A DNA stretch of 64,000 nt from Zobellella taiwanensis (GTDB lineage: Bacteria > Pseudomonadota > Gammaproteobacteria > Enterobacterales > Aeromonadaceae). The position numbers and the translations under genes were made by a program. Positions 9,000-17,554 of this stretch are shown here, piece after piece. Within the stretch, counting starts at the first letter, position 1, and every line of letters begins with the position of its first letter. Under the pieces are notes generated by a model. It saw only the letters and a program-made list of their open reading frames with translations. It did not search any database and was not told where the DNA came from. The DNA lies in the NCBI RefSeq assembly GCF_003012795.1, contig NZ_PXYH01000002.1:1-64000 (forward strand). Direction: 5' to 3'.

Positions 9000-9005
9000 C
9001 ACCGA

Positions 9006-9063
9006 AAAAAGGGGTCGGAGTCAATTTTGCACAATGCAAATAAATGACTCCGACCCCTTTTTA
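9006..9063. repeat. REP-like palindrome acting as aroC terminator
   Basis: An 18-base arm (AAAAAGGGGTCGGAGTCA, 9006-9023) is matched by its reverse complement from 9045, separated by an AT-rich 21-base loop and ending in a T-run. The core GGGTCGGAGTCA/TGACTCCGACCC is the kind of sequence I associate with REP elements mobilised by RAYT transposases. No transposase gene is in the window. It is well placed to terminate aroC. Confidence 0.75.
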
Positions 9064-9152
9064 TGTGCCCGCATCAACCCGGCGCTGCGCCTCTTGTGTA
9101 CCTACCCCAGCCGGGTAAAATAGCGCCCCTGAATCGAGGGCCGTTTTTTATT

Positions 9153-9677
9153 ATGTCATTTTGCTACCGGGATCTGATTTCCCTGTTTAACCGAAGCTTC
9201 GCCGACACGTACAATACCCGCCTCGAACTGGGGGACGACGAGCCCATCTACCTGCCGGCCGACGCCGAAGTGGCGTACCATCGCATTATTTTTGCTCATG
9301 GTTTTTTCGCCAGTGCCCTGCACGAGGTGGCCCACTGGCTGCTGGCGGGAGAGGCGCGCCGCCGGCAGCCGGACTACGGCTACTGGTACCATCCGGACGG
9401 CCGGGATGCCGAGGCCCAGGCCGCCTTCGAGGCGGTGGAGGTGAAGCCCCAGGCCATCGAATGGGCGCTGTCGCTGTGCTGCGGCTTTCCCTTCAACGTG
9501 AGCTGCGACAACCTGAATGGCTGCGTGGATCCGGATCGCCACGCCTTCCGGGCCCGGGTGCGGGAGCAGGCGCTACGCTACCTGGCCGAGGGCTTTCCGG
9601 CCCGGGCCAGGATCTTTATGGACGTGCTGCGGCAACACTATGGCCGGCCGATGCCGACCGCGGCGGATTTTAGCTGA
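9153..9677 (+). CDS. epmC: Elongation factor P hydroxylase EpmC
   Basis: A 174-aa protein of the YfcM/EpmC family, which hydroxylates the beta-lysylated lysine of elongation factor P. The metal-binding motif HEVAHW is at about residues 57-62, with CDNLNGCVDPDRHAFRARV later in the chain as in the family. The ATG at 9153 gives the usual MSFCYRDLISLFN start; longer in-frame readings back to 9063 add an unrelated leader. The Shine-Dalgarno is weak (GAGGG about twelve bases upstream). It follows aroC and precedes the NAD-kinase-like gene, as in other gammaproteobacteria. Confidence 0.92.
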   Translation: MSFCYRDLISLFNRSFADTYNTRLELGDDEPIYLPADAEVAYHRIIFAHGFFASALHEVAHWLLAGEARRRQPDYGYWYHPDGRDAEAQAAFEAVEVKPQAIEWALSLCCGFPFNVSCDNLNGCVDPDRHAFRARVREQALRYLAEGFPARARIFMDVLRQHYGRPMPTAADFS

Positions 9678-9694
9678 TTTAGAGAGGACGGCGG

Positions 9695-10822
9695 ATGTTC
9701 AAGATTGGCCTGATTATCAACCCCCTGGCGGGCCTGGGCGGCAGCGTGGCGCTCAAGGGCAGCGACGGCATGGCCGAGCAGGCCCTGGCCCTGGGCGCCG
9801 AGCCCAGGGCATTGCAGCGCAGCAGCCTGGCCCTGGCGGAGCTGGCCGGGCTCACGTCACTGTTCCATATCCACACCGTGGGGGGCGACATGGGCGAGAG
9901 CCTGTGCCGCGAGCTGGGCCTGCCCTTTGACGTCTGCTACCGGCCCGCCACGCCCACCACCGCCGAGGACACCCGCAAGGCGGTGAGGATGCTGGTGGAG
10001 CAGGGCATCGATCTGCTGCTGTTCGCCGGCGGCGACGGCACCGCCCGGGACATCTGCGCCGAGGTGCCACAGTGGCTGTGCGTACTGGGCATCCCCGCCG
10101 GGGTAAAAATCCACTCCGGGGTATACGGCGTTACCCCCGCCGGCACCGGCCGGCTGCTGGCCAGGCTGGTGCGCGGCGAGCCGGTGAGCCTGGTGGAGGC
10201 GGATGTGATGGATATCGACGAAGCCGCCTTTCGCGAGGGCCGGGTGCGGGCCCGCCGCTATGGTGAAATGCGCATTCCGGGCGAACTCAATTATGTGCAG
10301 GCGGTCAAGGTTGCCGGCAAGGAATCCGCCGAGCTGGTGCTGACCGATATCGCCGACGAGGTGATAGAGCGCATGGAAGAGCACGACGACTGCTATTTCA
10401 TCATGGGCTCGGGCGGCACGGTGGCGGCGGTAATGGAGCGGCTGGGGCTTGACAACACCCTGCTGGGGGTGGATCTCGTTTACCAAAAACAGTTAGTTGC
10501 CTCGGATCTGGATGCCAGAGGCCTGTATGAACACATCAGGGACAAACCGTGCAAGCTGGTGATCACCCTGATCGGGGGCCAGGGCCATATTTTCGGCCGT
10601 GGCAATCAGCAGCTCAGCCCGGCGGTGATCCGTGCCGTGGGGCGCGACAATATCTGGCTGCTGGCGACCAAATCGAAGCTCAATTCGTTGCAGGGCCGCC
10701 CGCTGCGAGTCGACACCAATGATCCCGCACTCGACCGCGAACTCGGCGGCCTGATCCGGGTGATCACTGGCTATCATGATGAAGTTCTGGTCCGGGTGGC
10801 AAACCCGGAAGACGAGGCTTAA
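9695..10822 (+). CDS. ATP-NAD kinase family protein (COG3199-like)
   Basis: A 375-aa protein with the NAD-kinase/diacylglycerol-kinase fold. It starts MFKIGLIINPLAGLGG, carries the nucleotide-binding GGDGTARD motif at about residues 109-116, and has GVKIHSGVYGVTPAG and MGSGGTVAAVMERLGL further on. This subfamily is longer than classical NadK and its function is not established; polyphosphate/ATP-NAD kinase activity is inferred from fold. It is 17 bases after epmC, and yfcL begins three bases after its stop, indicating one operon. Confidence 0.8.
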   Translation: MFKIGLIINPLAGLGGSVALKGSDGMAEQALALGAEPRALQRSSLALAELAGLTSLFHIHTVGGDMGESLCRELGLPFDVCYRPATPTTAEDTRKAVRMLVEQGIDLLLFAGGDGTARDICAEVPQWLCVLGIPAGVKIHSGVYGVTPAGTGRLLARLVRGEPVSLVEADVMDIDEAAFREGRVRARRYGEMRIPGELNYVQAVKVAGKESAELVLTDIADEVIERMEEHDDCYFIMGSGGTVAAVMERLGLDNTLLGVDLVYQKQLVASDLDARGLYEHIRDKPCKLVITLIGGQGHIFGRGNQQLSPAVIRAVGRDNIWLLATKSKLNSLQGRPLRVDTNDPALDRELGGLIRVITGYHDEVLVRVANPEDEA

Positions 10823-10825
10823 TAA

Positions 10826-11113
10826 ATGAACATTTTTGAATTTGAACGGCTGCTGCTGGCGGAGATCGACGATCAGGTGGCCGAGGCCAGCGACGATCAG
10901 CTGTTTGCCGGCGGCTACCTGCGTGGCCACATTACCCTGGCGGTAGCCCAGAGCGAAATTGCCGGCCGCACTCATGTGCGCGACGTCAAGGCGCGGGTCA
11001 AGACCAGCCTCAACCAGGCTATTTTGAGCGGCGAGCTGAACGATGACGATCAGAAACTGGTGTTTGCCTACTGGAACCAGTTGCTGGCCCGGGCGGAAGC
11101 TGACCTGTCCTGA
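10826..11113 (+). CDS. yfcL: YfcL family protein
   Basis: A 95-aa acidic, mostly helical protein matching YfcL in length and context (MNIFEFERLLLAEIDDQV at the start, AYWNQLLARAEADL at the end). Its function is unknown. In E. coli yfcL also sits beside epmC near aroC. The ATG at 10826 lies only three bases after the preceding stop, so it is probably translated by coupling. No membrane segment or cysteine is visible. A repeat and a terminator follow. Confidence 0.85.
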   Translation: MNIFEFERLLLAEIDDQVAEASDDQLFAGGYLRGHITLAVAQSEIAGRTHVRDVKARVKTSLNQAILSGELNDDDQKLVFAYWNQLLARAEADLS

Positions 11114-11147
11114 GCGCCCTGCGCTTCAAGAAGAAGGTCACCGTGTT

Positions 11148-11181
11148 TGGAGCGCAGGCAACTTGCCGCGCAGCGGCAACC
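11148..11181 (-). repeat. Dispersed GC-rich repeat, shortened inverted copy
   Basis: TGGAGCGCAGGC followed by AACTTGCCGCGCAGCGGCAACC is the inverted form of the repeat found complete at 45118, 57281 and 57387. The arm GGTTGCCGCTGCGCGGCAAG is present, but the second stem is reduced to GCCTGC. Family membership is clear from the shared CGGCAAGTTG and GCGCTCCA blocks. Confidence 0.6.
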
Positions 11182-11200
11182 CGTAAACCATTCCCAATAA

Positions 11201-11229
11201 AAAAGCCGGCTCAGTGAGCCGGCTTTTTG
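11201..11229. terminator. Intrinsic terminator between yfcL and cysNC
   Basis: AAAAGCCGGCTC at 11201-11212 pairs with GAGCCGGCTTTT at 11216-11227. A-tracts on the left and T-tracts on the right let it work for both converging transcripts. Confidence 0.85.
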
Positions 11230-11247
11230 CCTTCAGCGGGGCCGGGG

Positions 11248-13167
11248 TCAGATGGACCAGTCGCCGCCGTTGATGATGCCTTTTTCCTTCAGCAGGGCGA
11301 TGACCGCGTCCGCCGCTTCGTCGGCGCTCAGCGCCGTGGTATCCAGGCGGATTTCCGGGTTCTCGGGCTGCTCGTAGGCGGAGTCGATGCCGGTGAAGTT
11401 CTTCAGCTCGCCCCGGCGGGCCTTTTTGTACAGCCCCTTCACGTCACGATCCTCGGCCACCGACAGCGGGGTGTCCACGAACACCTCGATGAACTCGCCG
11501 TCTTCCAGCAGATCCCGCGCCAGGCGGCGCTCGGAGCGGAACGGCGAGATAAAGGCGGTGAGCACAATCAGGCCGGCATCCACCATCAGCCTGGACACTT
11601 CCGCCACCCGGCGGATGTTCTCCACCCGGTCGGCATCGGTAAAGCCCAAGTCCTTGTTGAGGCCATGGCGCACGTTGTCGCCGTCCAGCAGGTAGGTGTG
11701 GCGGCCCTGGGCGTGCAGCTTTTTCTCCACCAGGTTGGCGATGGTCGACTTGCCGGCGCCGGACAGGCCGGTAAACCACAGCACCGCCGGCTTCTGGCCC
11801 TTGGCCAGGGCGCGGGCGTCCTTGTTCACGTCCACGTGCTGCATGTGGATGTTCTGGCTGCGGCGCAGGGCGAAGTGCAGCATGCCGGCGGCGACGGTGT
11901 TGTTGGTCAGCCGGTCAATCAGGATAAAGCCGCCGGTGTCCTTGTTGTGCTGGTAGTCGTCGAAGGCAATGGCGCGGTCCAGGCCGAGGTTGCACACGCC
12001 GATGCCGTTGAGCTCCAGCTTTTTGGCGGCGGTGTGCTCCAGGGTGTTGACGTTGACCTGGTACTTGATGTCGGTGACGGTGGCGGTGACGGTTTTGGTG
12101 CCGATTTTCAGCAGGTAGGGGCGGCCGGGCAGCAGGGCGTCCTCGTGCATCCACACCAGGGTGGTCTCGAACTGGTCGGCGGTGTGCGCCGGCGCGTCGG
12201 CGGTGGAGATGACGTCGCCGCGGGAGATATCGATTTCATCGGTGAGGGTCAGGGTCACCGACTGGCCGGCCACCGCCTGGGGCAGGTCGCCGCCGTGCAC
12301 CACAATGCGGGCGACGTGGCTTTCCTTGCCGGAGGGCTGCACCCGGATGCGGTCGCCGGGCTTAATCACGCCGCTGGCGATGGTGCCGGCAAAGCCGCGG
12401 AAGTCCAGGTTGGGGCGGTTGACCCACTGCACCGGCAGGCGGAAGGGGGCCTGCTGCATGCGGGTGTCGTCCACCTCAACGGTTTCCAGGTAGCCCATCA
12501 GGGTGGTGCCGTGGTACCAGGGCATGTTGTCGCCATGGACGATGATGTTGTCGCCCTTGAACGCCGACAGGGGAATATAGGTGATGTGCTTGAGCCCCAA
12601 CTGCTCGGCGAACCGGCTGTATTCTTCCACTATGGTGCGGAAGGTTTTTTCGGAGTAGCCCACCAGGTCCATCTTGTTGATGGCGACCACGATGTGGCGG
12701 ATACCGAGCAGCGACATCAGGTAGCTGTGGCGGCGGGTCTGGGTGAGGATGCCCTTGCGCGCGTCCACCATCAGGATGGCGGCATCGGCGGTGGAGGCGC
12801 CGGTCACCATGTTGCGGGTGTACTGCTCGTGTCCGGGGGTGTCGGCCACGATGAACTTGCGCTTGTCGGTGGAGAAGAAGCGGTAGGCCACGTCGATGGT
12901 GATGCCCTGCTCGCGCTCGGCGGCCAGGCCATCCACCAGCAGGGCGAAGTCGATGTCTTCCCCCTGGGTGCCCCACTTTTTGGAGTCGGCCTCCATGGCG
13001 GCGAGCTGGTCTTCGAACAGCATTTTGGATTCAAACAGCAGCCGGCCGATAAGGGTACTCTTGCCGTCATCGACGCTGCCGCAGGTGATAAAGCGCAGCA
13101 GGCTCTTGTGCTCGTGTTGTTTGAGGTATTCGTTGATATTGCTTTCTATCAGAGATGACTGATGCAT
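11248..13167 (-). CDS. cysNC: Bifunctional sulfate adenylyltransferase subunit 1 / APS kinase (CysNC)
   Basis: A 639-aa fusion. Residues about 25-440 form the translation-factor-like GTPase CysN (P-loop [20 protein letters not shown] and following beta-barrels). Residues about 455-639 form APS kinase CysC, with P-loop GLSGAGKST and [15 protein letters not shown]. CysN with CysD makes adenosine 5'-phosphosulfate and CysC phosphorylates it to PAPS. Such NodQ-type fusions are known. The ATG at 13167 begins [11 protein letters not shown]. cysD lies upstream on the same strand, but the two are separated by 516 bases holding an inserted four-helix-bundle gene, so the operon is interrupted. Confidence 0.95.
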   Translation of the reverse strand: MHQSSLIESNINEYLKQHEHKSLLRFITCGSVDDGKSTLIGRLLFESKMLFEDQLAAMEADSKKWGTQGEDIDFALLVDGLAAEREQGITIDVAYRFFSTDKRKFIVADTPGHEQYTRNMVTGASTADAAILMVDARKGILTQTRRHSYLMSLLGIRHIVVAINKMDLVGYSEKTFRTIVEEYSRFAEQLGLKHITYIPLSAFKGDNIIVHGDNMPWYHGTTLMGYLETVEVDDTRMQQAPFRLPVQWVNRPNLDFRGFAGTIASGVIKPGDRIRVQPSGKESHVARIVVHGGDLPQAVAGQSVTLTLTDEIDISRGDVISTADAPAHTADQFETTLVWMHEDALLPGRPYLLKIGTKTVTATVTDIKYQVNVNTLEHTAAKKLELNGIGVCNLGLDRAIAFDDYQHNKDTGGFILIDRLTNNTVAAGMLHFALRRSQNIHMQHVDVNKDARALAKGQKPAVLWFTGLSGAGKSTIANLVEKKLHAQGRHTYLLDGDNVRHGLNKDLGFTDADRVENIRRVAEVSRLMVDAGLIVLTAFISPFRSERRLARDLLEDGEFIEVFVDTPLSVAEDRDVKGLYKKARRGELKNFTGIDSAYEQPENPEIRLDTTALSADEAADAVIALLKEKGIINGGDWSI

Positions 13168-13192
13168 CTTACATATCCTTCAGAGCTATATG

Positions 13193-13225
13193 CCGTAAGC
13201 TGTATGTTAAAACGTCAGCTTACGG
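13193..13225. repeat. Inverted repeat at the cysNC side of the inserted cassette
   Basis: CCGTAAGCTG at 13193-13202 and CAGCTTACGG at 13216-13225 form a perfect 10-bp stem around a 13-base loop. The stop codon of the four-helix-bundle gene lies at the edge of the stem. The AGCTTAC core also appears in the heptamers at the other end of the cassette. Confidence 0.65.
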
Positions 13226-13574
13226 TGTTGTGTTCGTCACTCAGGGTGGTGATGAGACCGTGCAGCATGGCTGAAATATCACGGGTTTCCTGCAACCACT
13301 GCCGACCCTGTTGCTCGTTGATATAGCCAATTTCGATGCCGATATAAACCTGGGTGCGCAGCTCTGCGCATGAGCCCCTGGCGGTCACCAAAAAATGGCG
13401 TTTGTCCTTGTTGGAGAAACGTGACATGCCTTCGGCAATATTGCTGGGAATGGACAGGCCCGAACGTGTGATTTGGTCGCGAAAACCAAAATCTCGTAGT
13501 TCTTTCAATGCCAGATATAAATCAGCGGATAACCTCGCCGACTTCTTCCACACCTGCAACTTCTCAAAATTCAT
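13215..13574 (-). CDS. Four-helix bundle protein (S23/IVS-type family)
   Basis: A 119-aa protein starting MNFEKLQVWKKSARLSADLY, the usual opening of the four-helix bundle family first seen in 23S rRNA intervening sequences and related to the Avd accessory proteins of diversity-generating retroelements. RSGLSIPSNIAEGMSR and ARGSCAELRTQVYIGIEIGYI are the other family landmarks. Its biochemical role is unknown. The ATG at 13574 matches the family start; a longer frame to 13646 adds an atypical leader. It lies between cysD and cysNC on the same strand, which normally abut, and both flanks carry repeats. Its base composition is visibly more AT-rich than its neighbours. I infer a transferred cassette. 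Confidence 0.85.
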   Translation of the reverse strand: MNFEKLQVWKKSARLSADLYLALKELRDFGFRDQITRSGLSIPSNIAEGMSRFSNKDKRHFLVTARGSCAELRTQVYIGIEIGYINEQQGRQWLQETRDISAMLHGLITTLSDEHNTVS

Positions 13575-13628
13575 CACGCCCCCTAAGCTGCAGTCTGTAG
13601 CAATGCTGCCTGCATTCAGCGTCGGGCT

Positions 13629-13663
13629 GCTTACAGCTGACAGCATAAAGCTTACAGCTGAAG
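13629..13663. repeat. Five degenerate tandem heptamers at the cysD side of the cassette
   Basis: The 35 bases read as GCTTACA, GCTGACA, GCATAAA, GCTTACA, GCTGAAG: five heptamers in phase. The 12-mer GCTTACAGCTGA occurs twice, 21 bases apart. A related AGCTTAC/GTAAGCT block lies at the opposite end of the cassette (13193-13225). Confidence 0.6.
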
Positions 13664-13697
13664 GTTACTTCTGACGCGAAGCGTCAGAAGTAACCTT
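13661..13697. repeat. 17-bp perfect hairpin containing the cysD stop codon
   Basis: AAGGTTACTTCTGACGC at 13661-13677 is the exact reverse complement of 13681-13697, with a GAA loop. The right arm encodes the end of cysD (Glu-Gly-Tyr-Phe-stop on the minus strand), so the left arm is an inverted copy of the gene's 3' end. Confidence 0.85.
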
Positions 13698-14583
13698 CCT
13701 GTTTTTTCTTTTCCATGGAAGCGGCGGAGTCGTGGTCAATCATCCGGCCCTGACGCTCGGAGGTTTTGGTGAGCAGCATCTCCTGGATGATGGCGGGCAG
13801 GGTGTCGGCCTCGGACTCGACGGCGCCGGTGAGCGGGTAGCAGCCGAGGGTGCGAAAGCGCACTTTTTTCATCATCGGCACCTCGCCGGGTTTGAGCGGC
13901 ATGCGTTCGTCATCCACCATGATGAGGGTGCCGTCGCGCTCCACCACCGGGCGCTCGGCGGCGTAATACAGGGGCACGATGGGAATGTTTTCGAGGTGGA
14001 TATATTGCCAGATGTCGAGCTCGGTCCAGTTGGAGAGGGGGAAGACGCGGATGGACTCGCCCTTGTGCTTGCGGGCGTTGTACAGCTTCCACAGCTCGGG
14101 ACGCTGGTTTTTGGGGTCCCAGCGGTGCTGGGCGGTGCGGAAGGAGAAAATGCGCTCCTTGGCGCGGGATTTTTCCTCGTCGCGGCGAGCCCCGCCGAAG
14201 GCGGCATCGAAACCGTATTTGTCCAGCGCCTGCTTGAGGCCCTCGGTTTTGGTGATGTCGGTGTGGATGGCGGAGCCGTGGGTGAAGGGGTTGATGTCCT
14301 TCTCGATGGCCTCGGGGTTGATGTGCACCAGCAAATCCATGCCGAGCTGCTCGGCCATCTGGTCGCGGAAGCTGTACATCTCGCGGAACTTCCAGCGGGT
14401 GTCGACATGCAGCAGGGGGAAGGGGGGGACCGACGGATAGAAAGCCTTCATGGCCAGGTGCAGCATGACGGCGCTGTCCTTGCCGATGGAGTAGAGCATG
14501 ACCGGGTTGTCGGCCTCGGCCACCACTTCCCGCATGATGTGGATACTCTCGGCTTCCAGCCGTTGCAGGTGCGTCAGATTCAT
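13684..14583 (-). CDS. cysD: Sulfate adenylyltransferase subunit 2 CysD
   Basis: A 299-aa PAPS-reductase-fold ATP pyrophosphatase, of typical length. It has the PP-loop [13 protein letters not shown] at about residues 32-44, [12 protein letters not shown], the conserved [19 protein letters not shown] and the C-terminal [11 protein letters not shown]. It forms ATP sulfurylase with CysN, making APS from sulfate and ATP. The ATG at 14583 begins [16 protein letters not shown]. It is first in its transcript and divergent from a SLC13 permease across an AT-rich 121-base spacer. Its stop codon is buried in a 17-bp hairpin at the border of the inserted cassette. Confidence 0.96.
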   Translation of the reverse strand: MNLTHLQRLEAESIHIMREVVAEADNPVMLYSIGKDSAVMLHLAMKAFYPSVPPFPLLHVDTRWKFREMYSFRDQMAEQLGMDLLVHINPEAIEKDINPFTHGSAIHTDITKTEGLKQALDKYGFDAAFGGARRDEEKSRAKERIFSFRTAQHRWDPKNQRPELWKLYNARKHKGESIRVFPLSNWTELDIWQYIHLENIPIVPLYYAAERPVVERDGTLIMVDDERMPLKPGEVPMMKKVRFRTLGCYPLTGAVESEADTLPAIIQEMLLTKTSERQGRMIDHDSAASMEKKKQEGYF

Positions 14584-14704
14584 AGTGATACTGTTCTCGC
14601 CAATGGATTATGCTAATAGCTAAATGTTATATAAATTCAGTATGTCCAGTTTATTTGATATATGAGTACAATGATAGCCCTGCCTAAAGAGCGAGTGGTT
14701 ATAT
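14584..14704. promoter_or_regulatory. Divergent promoter region between cysD and the SLC13 permease
   Basis: This 121-base spacer is markedly AT-rich (TTATATAAATTC, TTTATTTGATATATG) against its GC-rich surroundings and must hold the promoters of both genes. Sulfur genes of this type are usually activated by CysB, whose sites are degenerate; I cannot pick out a defensible box or exact -35/-10 pairs. Confidence 0.4.
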
Positions 14705-16432
14705 ATGTCAGCCTATTTGGTATTAGCATCGATTGGCGTCCTGCTGGGGCTGCTTATCCATGGTCGCCTGTCGCCGGCGGTGCTGTTCAGTTGCTGGGCA
14801 GTGGGGTATGTGATCCTGGGCGTGGTGGACGAGCAGGCGATGCTGGGCAGTTTTTCCAACCCGGCCCTGATCACCCTGCTGGTGCTGATGCTGGTGTCGC
14901 TGGCGCTGGAGCGTTCCCCCCTGCTTGAGCGGGTGTCGGATGTACTGCTCAGGGGCCGGGAATGGCGTGCCAGCCTGCGCCTGATGGGGGTGACGGCGGG
15001 CCTGTCGGCCTTTCTCAACAATACCGCCGTGGTGGGCTCGCTGCTGGGGGTGATTTCCCGCCAGCGCCATATTCCCGCCTCGCGACTGCTTATCCCGCTG
15101 TCGTTTGCCTCCATCCTGGGGGGCATCACTACCCTGGTCGGTACTTCCACCAACCTGGTGGTGAATTCCTTTGTGGTGGACGCCGGCCTGCCGGCGCTGG
15201 GCATGTTCCAGTTTGCCGGCGTAGGCATACCGGTGGCGCTGCTGTGCCTTATCGCCCTGTTGTTCAGCCGGCGCTGGCTGCCGCTCAATCCGCTGCAGGA
15301 CAAGGACAGCTCCCAGGCCTATTTTCTGGAGGCCCGGCTGGTGCCCGGCTCGCCCCTGGTGGGGGCCAGCATAGAGCAAAACCGGTTGCGCAGCCTGGAT
15401 GGCCTGTTCTTGCTTGAAATTGTGCGCAACGATCGGCTGATCAGCCCGGTGTCGCCGGAAGAAGTGCTGGAAGAGGACGATATCCTGGTGTTTACCGGCG
15501 AGGTGGAGAAGGTGCAGGCCCTGCAGCAGTTTTCCGGCCTGCAACTGTTCGGCAATGGCGCCGACCGTCTGCTGGCGTCCAACCTGGTGGAAGTGGTGGT
15601 GTCCAATGAATCTGAGCTTGCCCACAGCACCCTGCAGGAGGTGGATTTTCGCACCATGTTCAACGCCGGCGTGGTGGGTATTCGCCGGGGCCAACGCCGG
15701 CTGACCGGCCAGCTGGGCAAAATCCCCCTCAAGGTGGGCGACAGCCTGCTGCTGGCGGTGGGACCGGATTTTATGTCCCACCGCAACCTGGATCGCAACT
15801 TCCACCTGCTGAGCGACAGCCTGCAGCGCCCGCGCCTGAGTGCGCGCCAGAGCCTGTTTGCCTTCAGCGGATTTGCCCTGGTGATCCTGTTTTCGGCACT
15901 GGGCCTGGTGCCCCTGCTCAATGGCCTGCTGATGCTGCTGGCGGCACTGTTGCTGGGGCGGATCCTGACCCTGGGCGAGCTGCGCCGGCGTTTTCCGTTT
16001 GAGTTGATGATGATCATCGGCTCCGCCCTCACCGTGGCCAAGGCGCTGGAAAGCTCGGGCGCCGCGGCTCTGGTGGCGGATGGCATGCGTGCGCTGTTCG
16101 ACGATTTCGGGGTGGTGGGGGCTTTTGTGGGAGTCTATGTCATCACCCTGCTGCTGACCGAAACCGTGACCAACAATGCCGCCGCGGCCCTGGCGTTTCC
16201 CATCGGCCTGAGTACCGCCCAGGGCTTTGGGGTTGATCCCATGCCCTTCATCATGGCGGTGGCCTTTGGCGCCAGCGCCTGCTTTATGGTGCCGTTCGGC
16301 TATCAGACTCACCTTATGGTCTATTCCCCCGGGCGTTACCGGGTGGTGGATTACCTCAAGGTCGGTTTTCCGGTCAGCCTGATTTACTCGGCGGGTGTGC
16401 TGGTGCTGGTGCCCCTGTTCTTTCCGTTTTAA
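14705..16432 (+). CDS. SLC13 family permease with two RCK-C domains, probable sulfate transporter
   Basis: A 575-aa inner-membrane protein with hydrophobic helices at about residues 1-195 and 385-575. Between them are two soluble TrkA-C (RCK-C) domains at about 205-285 and 295-370. FLNNTAVVGSLLGVISR and GGITTLVGTSTNLVVNSF, repeated in form as LTETVTNNAAAALAFP, are the substrate/sodium-binding hairpins of the ArsB/DASS superfamily. The position divergent from cysD suggests sulfate uptake feeding the Cys enzymes. Other SLC13 substrates such as dicarboxylates are possible. The ATG at 14705 is in frame with the first membrane helix. Confidence 0.82.
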   Translation: MSAYLVLASIGVLLGLLIHGRLSPAVLFSCWAVGYVILGVVDEQAMLGSFSNPALITLLVLMLVSLALERSPLLERVSDVLLRGREWRASLRLMGVTAGLSAFLNNTAVVGSLLGVISRQRHIPASRLLIPLSFASILGGITTLVGTSTNLVVNSFVVDAGLPALGMFQFAGVGIPVALLCLIALLFSRRWLPLNPLQDKDSSQAYFLEARLVPGSPLVGASIEQNRLRSLDGLFLLEIVRNDRLISPVSPEEVLEEDDILVFTGEVEKVQALQQFSGLQLFGNGADRLLASNLVEVVVSNESELAHSTLQEVDFRTMFNAGVVGIRRGQRRLTGQLGKIPLKVGDSLLLAVGPDFMSHRNLDRNFHLLSDSLQRPRLSARQSLFAFSGFALVILFSALGLVPLLNGLLMLLAALLLGRILTLGELRRRFPFELMMIIGSALTVAKALESSGAAALVADGMRALFDDFGVVGAFVGVYVITLLLTETVTNNAAAALAFPIGLSTAQGFGVDPMPFIMAVAFGASACFMVPFGYQTHLMVYSPGRYRVVDYLKVGFPVSLIYSAGVLVLVPLFFPF

Positions 16433-16558
16433 CCGGCCGGATTTTTCCAGCGTACAGCGAGGCAGGGGCGGACGTTCCTGCCACTATGGCCAGATAGCCG
16501 GCGTCGCTTGGCGGTCGGAAGCTGTATCACAAGGTAAAAAAGGGGATAAATGATTGGA

Positions 16559-16670
16559 GGTGGCACCCGCCAGCCGCATCCCGGCACTCGAAGATCCTCG
16601 CCTTGGCTGCTCCCTTCCGGGCCTGACCAGGTCGACAAGGTTTCGATGCGAGAGGACCAACGGGGCCACC
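16559..16670 (-). ncRNA. ffs: 4.5S RNA, signal recognition particle RNA (small bacterial type)
   Basis: Read on the minus strand, GGTGGCC at the 5' end pairs with the 3' end GGTGCCACC, enclosing a long imperfect helix. The universally conserved SRP domain is present: CCCGGAAGGGAGCAGCC with the GGAA tetraloop and the asymmetric Ffh-binding loop (GGTCAGGCC before it, AAGGC after). At about 112 nt it matches E. coli 4.5S RNA (114 nt). The RNA binds Ffh and targets membrane proteins during translation. The ends are set from pairing and may be off by a few bases. The other parts of the gap 16433-16735 hold the promoter and unstructured sequence. Confidence 0.93.
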
Positions 16671-16684
16671 ATCGAAGAGCGGCC

Positions 16685-16712
16685 AGTCTAGCAAAACGCT
16701 TTCTTAATGCAA
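16685..16712 (-). promoter_or_regulatory. Predicted promoter of the 4.5S RNA gene
   Basis: On the minus strand TTGCAT (complement of 16707-16712) and TAGACT (complement of 16685-16690) are 16 bases apart. They lie about 14 bases before the mature 5' end, fitting a short precursor that is trimmed. Confidence 0.5.
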
Positions 16713-16735
16713 CCCTTGCCCGGCCGACTGCTGCT

Positions 16736-17554
16736 TTATTGCCCTCTCCCGGGGGTTCCCGCGCGCCAGTAGAACATGCCCGCCCGCTTGCGCAGTATGG
16801 TGGCGGCCAGGTGGCTCTCGCAGGGGCGGCCGGCCAGACCGTAGCACACCTGCAGCGGCAGCAGATGCTCTTCGCGCGGATGGCAGAAGCGGGCATGGGG
16901 CGCTTGCTCCCATTGCACCAGGCGTCGGGTGCGCTCGTTTTCGTCGAGGGCGGTACTGGCGCAGGTGTCTTCCAGCCAGTCCTCGAAAGCCCGGTTGGCG
17001 GCGTCAATCTCGGGGGTGGCGGGGGCGAAGAACGCCCGCATGTTGTGGAATGAGAAACCGGAGCCTATCACCAACAGGTTTTCTTGCTCCAGCCCGCGCA
17101 GGGCCTGGCCGATGGCGATGTGCGCCGCGGCGTCCAGGCTGTCGACCAGGGACAGCTGGACGCAGGGAATGTCCGCCTCGGGATACATTATCTTAAGCGG
17201 CACGAACAGGCCGTGATCAAAGCCGCGCTGTGGGTCGAGCCGTGCCGGTATGCCGGATTGCTCCAGCGCCTGGCGGATCCGCTCCGCCAGGGCCGGGTCG
17301 CCGGGGCAGGGGTAGGTGATGGCATAGGACTCGGGCGGAAAGCCGTAGTAGTCGTAAATCAGCGGCGGCCGGGCGCCGGCGGTGATGGTGGGCAGGCTTT
17401 CTTCCCAGTGGGCGCTGATCACCAGGATGACGGAAGGCCGGCGCAGCCGCGCCGACAGCTCGGTGAGGGCCGTCACCAGCTCGCTGTGGTCGGGGTCACC
17501 GAGCAGCGGCATGGGGCCGCCGCCGTGGGAAATATACAAGACGTCAGTGGTCAT
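16736..17554 (-). CDS. ygiD: DODA-type extradiol ring-cleavage dioxygenase family protein (YgiD-like)
   Basis: A 272-aa class III extradiol dioxygenase fold. Metal-ligand histidines are visible in YISHGGGPMPLL, in VISAHWEE and in GFDHGLFVPLKIMYPEADIP, with GSGFSFHNMRAF later. E. coli YgiD is a zinc enzyme that opens DOPA. The start ATG at 17554 gives MTTDVLYISHGGG and has AGGAG upstream; the longer frame to 17596 adds residues with no homology I know. It overlaps the start-side gene yqjG by 11 bases on the same strand, showing tight coupling. True substrate unknown. Confidence 0.82.
   Translation of the reverse strand: MTTDVLYISHGGGPMPLLGDPDHSELVTALTELSARLRRPSVILVISAHWEESLPTITAGARPPLIYDYYGFPPESYAITYPCPGDPALAERIRQALEQSGIPARLDPQRGFDHGLFVPLKIMYPEADIPCVQLSLVDSLDAAAHIAIGQALRGLEQENLLVIGSGFSFHNMRAFFAPATPEIDAANRAFEDWLEDTCASTALDENERTRRLVQWEQAPHARFCHPREEHLLPLQVCYGLAGRPCESHLAATILRKRAGMFYWRAGTPGRGQ

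Noticed and set aside
13215-13646. A longer start for the four-helix-bundle gene at 13646
   Set aside because: The extra 24 residues come from the repeat-rich border and are absent from the usual family start MNFEKLQVWKK.
16429-17007. A protein-coding frame across the 16.5 kb gap on the minus strand
   Set aside because: It runs through the 4.5S RNA and out of frame through the dioxygenase gene; the RNA structure explains the conserved sequence.
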